Origin: a virus
Virus record (IMG/VR): IMGVR_UViG_3300017989_000211
Span: 1-40,324 of that record
Direction: 5' to 3' (one strand)
Length of the DNA: 40,324 nt
Below the pieces are notes generated by a model. The model saw only the letters and a program-made list of their open reading frames with translations. It did no database searches and was not told where the DNA came from. The stretch's first letter is position 1, and each line of letters begins with the position of its first letter. Below, piece by piece: positions 13,866 through 20,759 of this stretch. A program made the translations under genes and the position numbers.

Positions 13866-13957
13866 GGACGCGGACCGTGAACACAACAAGCCCATCCCTT
13901 CATGGCCTCCGACCGTGCCCCCGGTCGTTTCCTCTCGCGGTCCGCGTCCGTTTTTTT
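13866..13957 (+). terminator. Large hairpin with T run at the early/late boundary
   Basis: Perfect 12-bp inverted repeat ggacgcggaccg (13866-13877) and cggtccgcgtcc (13938-13949), followed by g and seven Ts (13951-13957). The loop of 60 bases holds a second small hairpin (gaccg/cggtc). It probably ends early/middle transcription or controls entry to the late genes. Confidence 0.65.
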
Positions 13958-13970
13958 GGAGGTCGTAAAT

Positions 13971-13996
13971 CAACAAGGGGCTTAAGCCCCTTGTTG
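13971..13996. repeat. Perfect 26-bp palindrome before the lysis genes
   Basis: caacaaggggctt and its exact complement. Same outer logic as the other palindromes (GGGGC/GCCCC) but without GTAG. Lies just upstream of the transglycosylase gene. Confidence 0.8.
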
Positions 13997-14013
13997 TCGG
14001 GGTGTTGGTTGTA

Positions 14014-14499
14014 ATGGACGAGTTGATCGAAAAGATCGCCTTCGAGTACGGCCTGGATCCGGACCTGGTCCGCGCGATCGTGAAAGTCGAATCCGGCGGG
14101 GACCCGTGGGCCGTGCGATACGAACCGGGATTCTACCGAACCTATGTTTTGCGCATGCTGTCCGGGCGGCTCGACCCGCCCAAACCCGCCGGGGTTTCCC
14201 GCGCGACCGAGGCGCGGCTTCGCTCGTGCTCCTTCGGCCTGATGCAGGTCATGGGCCAGGTCGCGCGCGAACGCGGATTCGAAAAACCGTTCCTCACCGA
14301 GCTGTGCGACCCGGCCACCGGGCTGCGCCACGGCTGCTTCCACCTCAAGTTCATGCTCGACCGCTACCTGGGCGAGACGCCCCGCGCGGTCGCGGCCTAC
14401 AACGCGGGAAGCGCGCGCGTGAAGGGCGGACGGCTGGTCAACCAGGACTACGTGGACAAGGTGCTCGTGACCCTGTCCGGATTGAAATCAAAACCGTAG
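14014..14499 (+). CDS. Lytic transglycosylase (SLT-type endolysin)
   Basis: A 161-residue peptidoglycan lytic transglycosylase. The catalytic Glu is E26 in IVKVESGGDPWAV; SFGLMQVM (73-80) and AAYNAGS (127-133) are the other family motifs. It has no signal peptide, so it must pass the membrane through a holin or act from the virion. The start is ATG 14014; a GTG at 14002 is in frame but no clear Shine-Dalgarno supports either. It begins the late block after the terminator. Its TAG stop (14497-14499) is in the GTAG head of the next repeat. Confidence 0.85.
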   Translation: MDELIEKIAFEYGLDPDLVRAIVKVESGGDPWAVRYEPGFYRTYVLRMLSGRLDPPKPAGVSRATEARLRSCSFGLMQVMGQVARERGFEKPFLTELCDPATGLRHGCFHLKFMLDRYLGETPRAVAAYNAGSARVKGGRLVNQDYVDKVLVTLSGLKSKP

Positions 14500-14530
14500 G
14501 GGCAACCCCCCGTGGTTGCCCAGGGCAGGC
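14496..14530 (+). repeat. GTAG-headed element, CAACC/GGTTG core
   Basis: GTAG, then stem gggcaacc/ggttgccc with a cccccgt-type loop, then agggcaggc. Copies recur at 15506, 35391 and 35436. It ends one base before the start of the 14532 gene. Confidence 0.8.
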
Positions 14531-14531
14531 G

Positions 14532-14738
14532 ATGACAAAAATTCTCGAATTCGTATCCGAACCTTCCGGACGACTCTCCCACACCAAGGCGCAGTCCTTG
14601 GGCGCGTGGATCGTGCTGACCTCCATGCTGATCCTGCACGTGGCCCGCGAGGGACTGTCGGTTGAAATGACGTTGGCCTACGGCGGCCTGTTCGTGATCG
14701 GACGCGCGGCCTCCAAATTCGCGGAGGTCCGCAAATGA
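14532..14738 (+). CDS. Holin-like small membrane protein
   Basis: A 68-residue protein with two hydrophobic helices (GAWIVLTSMLILHV and MTLAYGGLFVIGRAA) separated by a short charged loop and a basic C-terminus, typical of small phage holins. It follows the transglycosylase, so it probably makes the membrane lesion that releases it. No Shine-Dalgarno other than GGGCAGGCG of the repeat is visible. The holin call rests on topology and place only. Confidence 0.6.
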   Translation: MTKILEFVSEPSGRLSHTKAQSLGAWIVLTSMLILHVAREGLSVEMTLAYGGLFVIGRAASKFAEVRK

Positions 14739-14774
14739 TCCTGATTCGAAAACCCAGCGCCGCGCGTTTTGCGG

Positions 14775-14832
14775 ATGCCCGTTTGCCGGGCCGGGGCCGG
14801 TGTTCCCGGCCCGGGCAACCGGGCGCATTTTT
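14775..14832 (+). terminator. Imperfect long hairpin with T run in the lysis region
   Basis: About 20 bp of imperfect stem (tgcccgtttgccgggccggg pairs with cccggcccgggcaaccgggcgca-type complement, 14775-14796 with 14805-14827), followed by five Ts (14828-14832). It may attenuate transcription after the holin-like gene. Confidence 0.45.
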
Positions 14833-14833
14833 C

Positions 14834-14862
14834 GTAGGGGCGGGTTTGGAACCCGCCCATAC
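14834..14862 (+). repeat. GTAG-headed palindrome (GGGTTT core)
   Basis: gtaggggcgggttt...aacccgcccatac, directly after the T run of the hairpin at 14775 and before ATG 14875. Confidence 0.75.
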
Positions 14863-14874
14863 AGAGGCGCCCTC

Positions 14875-15240
14875 ATGATCCTCGCCCTCAAACGCTGGTG
14901 GCGGTGGATCGCGTTCGGGCTCGCGTGCGCGGCGGCCGTGCTGTTCTGGCGCGGGTCCGCCGAGCAGCTCTTCCGATTGAAGCAGGGCGCCAGGCAACGC
15001 GCCTATGAGGCCGACGCCGAGCGCCTGAAGGCCAGGCGCAAAAAGGCGGACGCGAAGATCCGGCGCAGCCTCGCGCGCTACACCGATCTGCTCGAACGCA
15101 AGCGAACGCTCATGGAGGACATCCGCGCGGCGAGCGCCAAGGCGGCCCCGGCGGATCCGGACGAGCTTGCAGGCCGCTTCGAGAAGGCGGGTTTCCATCC
15201 GCGCAAAAACGGCGGGGTCTCGAAGGAGGACGAGCAATGA
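14875..15240 (+). CDS. Membrane-anchored coiled-coil protein (spanin-like position)
   Basis: A 121-residue protein: N-terminal membrane segment (about 10-26, WIAFGLACAAAVLFW), then a long basic coiled coil (35-90). This is the layout of an i-spanin (Rz-like) that reaches across the periplasm, though no Rz motif is certain. Its end overlaps the next start (ATGA). A lysis role follows from position. Confidence 0.55.
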   Translation: MILALKRWWRWIAFGLACAAAVLFWRGSAEQLFRLKQGARQRAYEADAERLKARRKKADAKIRRSLARYTDLLERKRTLMEDIRAASAKAAPADPDELAGRFEKAGFHPRKNGGVSKEDEQ

Positions 15241-15407
15241 CGCGCGATAACCGGCCTTCAACCGGGCGGATCGAAAAACCGGCTTCGAACGCGGAGATGG
15301 CCAAGCGTTTTGCAAAATCAGCAAAAGAAGCAAGGGAGGACGCTGAAAATCTTGCACAGTCCCGGCGAACATCCCCCGAACAAAAGAGATTACAGGTGAC
15401 CAAATGA
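15237..15407 (+). CDS. Small charged protein, unknown
   Basis: A 56-residue hydrophilic protein (starts MTRDNRPSTGRIEKPAS) rich in K, E and A, likely one long helix. It overlaps both neighbours by four bases (ATGA at each end), which supports it as real despite its size. No family recognised. Confidence 0.55.
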   Translation: MTRDNRPSTGRIEKPASNAEMAKRFAKSAKEAREDAENLAQSRRTSPEQKRLQVTK

Positions 15408-15922
15408 GGATCGACCTCGTGCGCATCCTGTATCTGGTCCTCGGTCTCGGCTGCCTGCTGGCCGTCGCCATCGGCGCGGCCAGCGCGTTCGCGAGCGACG
15501 AAGCCGTAGGGACAACCCCCCGTGGTTGCCCAGGGCAGGCGCGTGGGCCTGAAGGGCAGGCACAGGGGCCTGCCCCTACATATTCGGATTCGACCGAATT
15601 GTGTTTTCCCCTCGACGAGGCCGCCGAGCTGCTGGCCTGCGTCGAGCAGCGCGCCGCGCGCGGCGAGCTCGATGCGATTAACGACGAGATCATCGACACG
15701 CTGATGGCGGCGAACCGGGCCCTGGCCGAGCAGGTCAGCGCCCTGGAGGAGGAGCTGAACCTCACCCGGATACGGGAGCACAAACTCGCGCAGCAGGTCC
15801 TCGGGGCCGACCGCCGGGCCGGGGCCTGGGACACCATCACAAACTGGCTGCGGTTCGGCGCGGGCGTCGCCGTGGGCGGCGGCGCGCTCTACCTGGGCGC
15901 GCAAATCGCACAGGAGGACTGA
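15404..15922 (+). CDS. Signal-peptide, coiled-coil, C-terminal membrane protein with in-frame repeat
   Basis: A 172-residue protein: hydrophobic N-terminus (7-30, probably a signal peptide or anchor ending near SAFAS), a repeat-encoded stretch at residues 35-59 (GTTPRGCPGQARGPEGQAQG), a helical coiled-coil region (about 85-130) and a C-terminal glycine-rich membrane helix (150-168). The repeat sits just after the signal, where extra residues would be tolerated. Two membrane segments with a periplasmic coil may fit a lysis or envelope role. Confidence 0.6.
   Translation: MRIDLVRILYLVLGLGCLLAVAIGAASAFASDEAVGTTPRGCPGQARGPEGQAQGPAPTYSDSTELCFPLDEAAELLACVEQRAARGELDAINDEIIDTLMAANRALAEQVSALEEELNLTRIREHKLAQQVLGADRRAGAWDTITNWLRFGAGVAVGGGALYLGAQIAQED
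15506..15579 (+). repeat. GTAG-headed CAACC/GGTTG element joined to a second CAGGC palindrome
   Basis: gtagggacaacc...ggttgccc agggcaggc, then gggcaggcacaggggcctgcccctac at 15555-15579. The whole is in frame (residues 35-59 of the 15404 gene). Confidence 0.75.
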
Positions 15923-16269
15923 TGCAGACGCTGCCGGCGCTCAGCCTGGGGCAGCTCGCGGTCATGTGGGGCCCGGGCGTTCTGATTTTGGGCGGACTTT
16001 TTGTTCTGGCCCGGAGCTGGCTCAAACAAAAGAAAAAGGAGCGGGAGGCCGCCATGAAGCTTGTGAACACCTTTGCCGAGCAGTTCCTGCAATCCTCCCG
16101 CGACCAGGCCGACGCGGTCAAGGACCTGGCGGGCGAGATCTCAAAACAAAACACCGAAAGCAGCGAGGACCGCGAACTGCTGAAGATCGGCATGCGCCGG
16201 ATCCACGAGGAGCTGTCGGACCAGACAAAGAAGCTCGACGACATCTGGAGGGCGACCAATGGACATTGA
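15922..16269 (+). CDS. Mu gp25-like membrane coiled-coil protein (DUF2730-type)
   Basis: A 115-residue protein with one membrane helix (16-31, GPGVLILGGLFVLARSW), a basic stop-transfer stretch (KQKKKER) and a long helix (45-108). Mu-like phages encode such a protein directly before the winged-helix gp26 and small terminase. It overlaps the next gene by 11 bases. Function is unknown in the family. Confidence 0.65.
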   Translation: MQTLPALSLGQLAVMWGPGVLILGGLFVLARSWLKQKKKEREAAMKLVNTFAEQFLQSSRDQADAVKDLAGEISKQNTESSEDRELLKIGMRRIHEELSDQTKKLDDIWRATNGH

Positions 16270-16549
16270 CTACCCGTTCGTGAAGGGCCGGGTCCTGAAG
16301 GTTCTCGTAGACCAGTACCCCGAGTTCCTGGCGCGGTCCCTGCTGATCCGCGCGCTGGACCTCGAGGGCATCCGCCTCGGGGACCACGAATTCAACGGCG
16401 TCGTGACCTACCTGCGCGACAAGGGCTACGTGGAGTTCCGAACCAAGCCGATTCCCGGCGGCAAGGACAAACTGTATTCCTTCCGGCTCACGCCCGCCGG
16501 CGTGGACCTTGTTGAGGGGATCGAAAGCGACGAGGCAATCGAGTTGTGA
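16259..16549 (+). CDS. Mu gp26-like winged-helix protein
   Basis: A 96-residue protein whose whole length reads as a winged helix (VLKVLVDQYPEFLARSLL, then GDHEFNGVVTYLRDKGYVEF and a wing to FRLTPAGVDLVEG). It precedes the small terminase in Mu-like phages and may help bind packaging sites (inferred). ATG 16259 lies within the end of the upstream gene; the stop overlaps the next GTG. Confidence 0.7.
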   Translation: MDIDYPFVKGRVLKVLVDQYPEFLARSLLIRALDLEGIRLGDHEFNGVVTYLRDKGYVEFRTKPIPGGKDKLYSFRLTPAGVDLVEGIESDEAIEL

Positions 16550-17094
16550 AAAACCGCAGGGCGCACGCCGTGGAAAAACTGTCCGAGAAGGGCCGGGCGA
16601 TCGTGGTCCGCATGCTCATGACCCGCGAGCGCCCCAGCTACGCGCAGATAGGCGACGCCCTGGCTTCGGCCACCGGAGAGACCGTTTCCGCCTCGTCCAT
16701 GTCGCGCTACTACCGCAACGTGCTGATGGAGGAGGAAAAGCTGAAGGCAGAGGAGCTGCGCGAGGCGCGCGTGGCCGCCGCCGAGATCGTGGGCGCGATC
16801 AAGGCCGCCGGCGACTCGGCGGACGCCGAGCAGATCGCCGAGGACCTGCTCATGGCCGGCCTGGTCCAGAACCAGGACGCGATCCGCAACGCGGACCCCA
16901 AGACGCTGCTCAAGGAGTCCCGGCTGCGCCGGCAGCTCGACCTCCAGGAGCGCCAGCTCGAGCTGGAGATCCGAAAGCTCCGCGCCGAGCGCGAGGCGGC
17001 CAAAGACGCGCTGAAAAAGGCCGAGGAAACCGGCAAGCCCATTTCCAAGGAGGCGCTGCGCCGCATCCGCGAGGAGGTTTACGGCATTGTCTGA
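16546..17094 (+). CDS. Small terminase subunit (Mu gp27-like, DUF3486)
   Basis: A 182-residue protein: N-terminal helix-turn-helix (about 9-60, SYAQIGDALASATGETVSAS then SSMSRYYRN), then long helices (65-180) for oligomerisation. This matches the DUF3486 family, the small terminase of Mu-like phages that recognises packaging DNA and gives it to the large subunit. Starts at GTG 16546, coupled to the upstream gene; its end overlaps the large subunit start by eight bases. Confidence 0.85.
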   Translation: MKNRRAHAVEKLSEKGRAIVVRMLMTRERPSYAQIGDALASATGETVSASSMSRYYRNVLMEEEKLKAEELREARVAAAEIVGAIKAAGDSADAEQIAEDLLMAGLVQNQDAIRNADPKTLLKESRLRRQLDLQERQLELEIRKLRAEREAAKDALKKAEETGKPISKEALRRIREEVYGIV

Positions 17095-18427
17095 AACCGG
17101 CGCAATCGAACTCTACCCGTACCAGAAGCGATGGGTGACCGACCGCTCACGGTTCAAGATCGGCCTGTGGCCCAGGCAGTCGGGAAAGAGCTTCGGCACC
17201 GGGTTGGAGGTCGCGCTGGACGCATCGGAGAACGCGCGCTCGCTTTGGGTCGTGCTCTCGCGGGGGGAGAGGCAGAGCCGCGAGAACATGGACAAGGTCC
17301 GAATGCACCTTCGCGCCATGAACGTGGCCGCCGCCGAGATCGAGGGCGAGTACGTCATCGACGACCGCTCATTCAGGCAGCTTGAATTTCGCCTCAACAA
17401 CGGCTCGCGGATCGTGGGCCTGCCCGCAAACCCGGACACCGCGCGCGGATTCACCGGCTCGGTGCTGCTCGACGAGTTCGCGTTCCATCAGGACTCGCGC
17501 AAGATCTGGACCGCGCTGTACCCCACGATCACGCGCGGCCACAAGATCCGGATCGTGTCCACGCCAAACGGCATGCAGAACAAGTTCTACGAGCTGTGGA
17601 CCGACCAGGGCAACGGCTTCTCGCGCCACAAGCTGGACGTTTACACGGCCGTGGCCGAGGGTTTGGAGGCCGACGTGGACGAGCTTCGGCGCGGCATCGG
17701 AGACCCCGACGCGTGGGCACAGGAGTACGAGTGCCGGTTCATCGACGAGGCGACCGCGTTTTTGACCTACGACATGATCGCCTCCTGCGAGGACCCGGAC
17801 CTGGTCCAGTGGGACGACCCGCCGGCCAAGCCCTCGCTGTTCGGAGGGATCGACATCGGGCGCAGGCGCGACCTCACCGTCGGCTGGTTCGACGAGCCGG
17901 TCGGGGACGTGCTGGTCACCCGCCGTTTGATCGTGATTGAGAAGGCGACCTTCGCCGAGCAAAAGAGAATCCTGTGGCCGTGGATCGCCGGCTGCCGGCG
18001 ATGCTGCATCGACGCGACCGGTCTTGGCATGCAGATCGCCGAGGAGGCCCAGGCCGCGTTTGGAGCCTACCGCGTGGAGCCGGTCACGTTCACCGCCAAG
18101 GTCAAGGAGGAGCTGGCCTACCCGCTTCGCCGCAAGTTCGAGGACCGCCTGCTCCGCAATCCCGCCGACAGGAAAATCCGGGACGACTTTCACTCGGTTC
18201 GCAAAACCACCACGCTCGCCGGCAACATCCGCTTCGACGCCGAGCGCTCGGATAAAAACGGCCACGCGGACCGGTTCTGGTCCCGCGCCCTTTGCACTCA
18301 CGCGGCAGGAAGCGGCGCGACGCTTACGACCGAGTACCGCCCGGTCGGTCGCCGCGACATGGACTGGAGCCACGCGGAGGCGCGCGACCCGTGGACCGGC
18401 AAGCGCGAACGGAGGACGGCGTTTTGA
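17087..18427 (+). CDS. Large terminase subunit (Mu gp28-like)
   Basis: A 446-residue packaging motor and nuclease. Walker A is WPRQSGKS (28-35), Walker B SVLLDEF (125-131) with catalytic E130, and the coupling motif STPNG (158-162). The nuclease domain starts at FGGIDIGRRRDLT (252-264, D256) and later has D in CCIDATGLG. Starts with TTG 17087 inside the small terminase gene. Mu-like phages pack by headful including flanking host DNA. Confidence 0.93.
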   Translation: MSETGAIELYPYQKRWVTDRSRFKIGLWPRQSGKSFGTGLEVALDASENARSLWVVLSRGERQSRENMDKVRMHLRAMNVAAAEIEGEYVIDDRSFRQLEFRLNNGSRIVGLPANPDTARGFTGSVLLDEFAFHQDSRKIWTALYPTITRGHKIRIVSTPNGMQNKFYELWTDQGNGFSRHKLDVYTAVAEGLEADVDELRRGIGDPDAWAQEYECRFIDEATAFLTYDMIASCEDPDLVQWDDPPAKPSLFGGIDIGRRRDLTVGWFDEPVGDVLVTRRLIVIEKATFAEQKRILWPWIAGCRRCCIDATGLGMQIAEEAQAAFGAYRVEPVTFTAKVKEELAYPLRRKFEDRLLRNPADRKIRDDFHSVRKTTTLAGNIRFDAERSDKNGHADRFWSRALCTHAAGSGATLTTEYRPVGRRDMDWSHAEARDPWTGKRERRTAF

Positions 18428-19926
18428 CCATATGGAGTTCCTTAAAAGGACTGATCTACGGTCCGGACAACAAGCCGGTCGCCATCACCAAGGCCGACGC
18501 CGGGCGGCCGCTGCACGAATGGACCACGTTCGATCGCTACCCGTCCGATCCGTCCAGCGGGCTCACGCCCGCGACCCTGGCGCGGATCATCTCCTCCGCG
18601 CTGTCCGGCGCGGGCATCGCCGAGCTCATGGACCTCTACGACGGCGTGGTCCTCAAGGACTGGAAAGTCCGATCGCAATACCGCACGCGCCGAATGGCCG
18701 TGAGCAGGCTGGGCTACGAGATCAACCCGGCCTCCGACGACCCCAAGGACGTGGAGATCGCAGACTACGTGCGCGAGCAGTTCGCGTACATCGACGACTA
18801 CTCCGGCGCGATCCACCACCTGATGGACGCGACCGGGCGCGGCTTCGCGGTGCTCGAGCCCAAATGGGAGTTCGAGGGATCCGAGCGCGTGTGCCGCCGC
18901 CTGGCGCCGGTGGAGGCGAGGCGCTTCGTTGTCGACGCCGAGGATCGGTGGGCGATCCGGCTCTACAGCCAGCAAAACCCGACCAAGGGCGAACAGATCC
19001 CGTTTGGACGCGCGATCGTGCACGTGCCCGACCGCGCGGGCAATCCGATTAAACACGGCGACCTGATGACCTGCCTGTGGCTGTGGCTGTTCAAGGCATT
19101 CGACATCAAATCCTGGCAGCAGTTTTTGGAGGTTTACGGCTGGCCGTTTCGGCTGGGGCGCTACGAGCCGGGCACGTCCGACGACGACATCAAGGCGCTG
19201 CTCTCCTCGGTGCTCAACCTGGGCAGAGACGCCGGCGCCGTGATCCCCAAATCCACCGAGATCGAGATGTTTTGGGCCCAGGGTCAGAAAAACTCGGACG
19301 CCTTTCAGGGACTCGTTGAATACTGCGACCGCATGCAGTCCGAGGTGATCACCGGCCAGAGCCTGGCCACCTCCGAGGGCACGCGCGGATCCGGATCCTA
19401 CGCCCAGGCCCAGGTGCACGACGACGTGAAGCACGAGCTCACCGAGTCCGACGGCCTCAAAATCGACCACACCATGGAAACCACGCTCATCGCCTGGCAG
19501 GTCGACTACAAGTTCGGCCCGCAGAAGCGCTACCCGCGCCACCACCTGCTGACCGAGCCGCCCGAGGACGTAAAGATGCTCTCGGGGGTCTACAAAGACG
19601 CGGTGGAGTCCGGGCAGCCGATCGGCCATAAACACTATTCCGAGCGGTTCAACATCCCGCTCCCCGAGGGCGACGAGCCGATCCTCGTGCCGCCCAAATA
19701 CGCGCAGGGAGGCGGACCAGGCTCCGCGCCCTTCGACTCCGCTCAGGAACGCGGAGGAGGGAACGGCAAAGCCGCTAAATTAAAGGACGAGCCCGCGCCG
19801 TCGGTCGGCGGGGCGCGCGTGGACCGCGACGTCCTGGCAGACGGCGGGGCGTCGGCCGCGCAGGCCGCCTACGACGCGTGGATCGCGCGGATCAAGGAGG
19901 CGCAGTCCTCCGGGAGGGATCTTTGA
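18424..19926 (+). CDS. Portal protein (Mu gp29-like, DUF935)
   Basis: A 500-residue portal of the DUF935 family: TTG start 18424 overlapping the terminase stop, then SYRTRRMAVSRLGYEI-type helical entry (about 75-100), MDATGRGFAVLEPKWE and VYGWPFRLGRYEPG, all characteristic. It forms the dodecameric DNA gate. Near the C-terminus (about residues 433-444) a CCTTCGA/CTCAGG element with a perfect outer stem is inserted in frame (APFDSAQERGG), in a tail that is poorly conserved in the family and so probably tolerant. Confidence 0.9.
   Translation: MTIWSSLKGLIYGPDNKPVAITKADAGRPLHEWTTFDRYPSDPSSGLTPATLARIISSALSGAGIAELMDLYDGVVLKDWKVRSQYRTRRMAVSRLGYEINPASDDPKDVEIADYVREQFAYIDDYSGAIHHLMDATGRGFAVLEPKWEFEGSERVCRRLAPVEARRFVVDAEDRWAIRLYSQQNPTKGEQIPFGRAIVHVPDRAGNPIKHGDLMTCLWLWLFKAFDIKSWQQFLEVYGWPFRLGRYEPGTSDDDIKALLSSVLNLGRDAGAVIPKSTEIEMFWAQGQKNSDAFQGLVEYCDRMQSEVITGQSLATSEGTRGSGSYAQAQVHDDVKHELTESDGLKIDHTMETTLIAWQVDYKFGPQKRYPRHHLLTEPPEDVKMLSGVYKDAVESGQPIGHKHYSERFNIPLPEGDEPILVPPKYAQGGGPGSAPFDSAQERGGGNGKAAKLKDEPAPSVGGARVDRDVLADGGASAAQAAYDAWIARIKEAQSSGRDL
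19722..19756 (+). repeat. CCTTCGA/CTCAGG element with CTCCGCG/CGCGGAG stem
   Basis: Element cccttcgactccgctcagg enclosed by perfect 7-bp arms at 19722-19728 and 19750-19756. In frame in the portal gene. A close copy lies at 20815-20845. Confidence 0.75.
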
Positions 19927-19927
19927 C

Positions 19928-20758
19928 GTGAAACTGCTCCGCGAACATACCGGACCGCTCGCCGTCGCGCTGATGTTGTCTTTCACGGCCGCCTCCCTGC
20001 TGGGCCTTTGGCAGGTCCGCGAACAGACCGGCATTGCCGTGCCCGTGGATTCGATTCTGCCGCAATTCGCAATCCCCAATCCGACTGTCCTGAGCGAAGT
20101 CGAAGGGCAATCCGCAATCCTCAAGGACGACTGGGCCTTCCTGCCGCCCGAGGAGGCCCTCGAGTTTTTCGAGAGCCTGATTCCGGTCACGCCGGCGCAG
20201 CTCTCGTCGTTGAACGCGTATGCCGCGCAGGCCGCGTGGACGATCGCGGGGGCCCAGGAGCAGCTCGTGGTCAAATCCGCGCAGGAGTCGATCGCCGCCT
20301 CGCTGGCCGAGGGCAAGGCGGGGCGCGCGGCAATCAAGGACCTGAGCGCGGCCATGGAAAAGGCGGGTTTTACGGCCGCCAACCCTCACCACCTAAAGCT
20401 CGTGTTCGACCAGGCGGTATCTCAGTCGCTGGGCGCCGGGCGCTACCGGGCGCAGCGATCCGAGGGCGCTATGCGCTACCTGCCGTGGTGGATCTACGAG
20501 ACCATGGGCGATGACCGCGTGCGCGCCGAGCACGCCATGCTCCACGGCTTCTCCGCGCGCGCGTCCGATCCGATCTGGGACACGCTCTATCCGCCAAACG
20601 GCTTCCGCTGCCGCTGCATGGTCACGGCCGACCGCAGGGCGTCGGCGCGCGGCGAGTTCCCGACGGCCCTGCGCGACCACGCGCACGAGATCGTGGATAC
20701 CGGATTCGACACCAACCCGGCGGCGCAAATGGACCGCTGGGCCCAGGGGGTGATTTGA
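19928..20758 (+). CDS. F: Mu F-like head morphogenesis protein (gp30)
   Basis: A 276-residue minor head protein with the SPP1 gp7/MuF domain at the C-terminus: VRAEHAMLHG, then DPIWDTLYPPNGFRCRCMV, where DxxWxxxxPPxxxxCRC is the family signature. It sits at the portal and may enter the cell. GTG start 19928. Residues 46-65 are encoded by CAATCCG heptamers with a CCTTCGA/CTCAGG element (FAIPNPTVLSEVEGQSA), in frame. Follows the portal by one base. Confidence 0.85.
   Translation: MKLLREHTGPLAVALMLSFTAASLLGLWQVREQTGIAVPVDSILPQFAIPNPTVLSEVEGQSAILKDDWAFLPPEEALEFFESLIPVTPAQLSSLNAYAAQAAWTIAGAQEQLVVKSAQESIAASLAEGKAGRAAIKDLSAAMEKAGFTAANPHHLKLVFDQAVSQSLGAGRYRAQRSEGAMRYLPWWIYETMGDDRVRAEHAMLHGFSARASDPIWDTLYPPNGFRCRCMVTADRRASARGEFPTALRDHAHEIVDTGFDTNPAAQMDRWAQGVI
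20063..20121 (+). repeat. CAATCCG heptamers split by a CCTTCGA/CTCAGG element
   Basis: caattcg, caatccc, caatccg (20063-20083), then actgtcctgagcgaagtcg aaggg (20084-20107), then caatccg, caatcct (20108-20121). Same junctions as at 11465-11502. Confidence 0.8.
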
Positions 20759-20759
20759 G

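Noticed and set aside
14735-14878. 47-codon frame overlapping both neighbours (ATGA at each end)
   Set aside because: The coupling is attractive, but the product is encoded by the hairpin at 14775-14832 and a REP-like palindrome, with no protein-like features.
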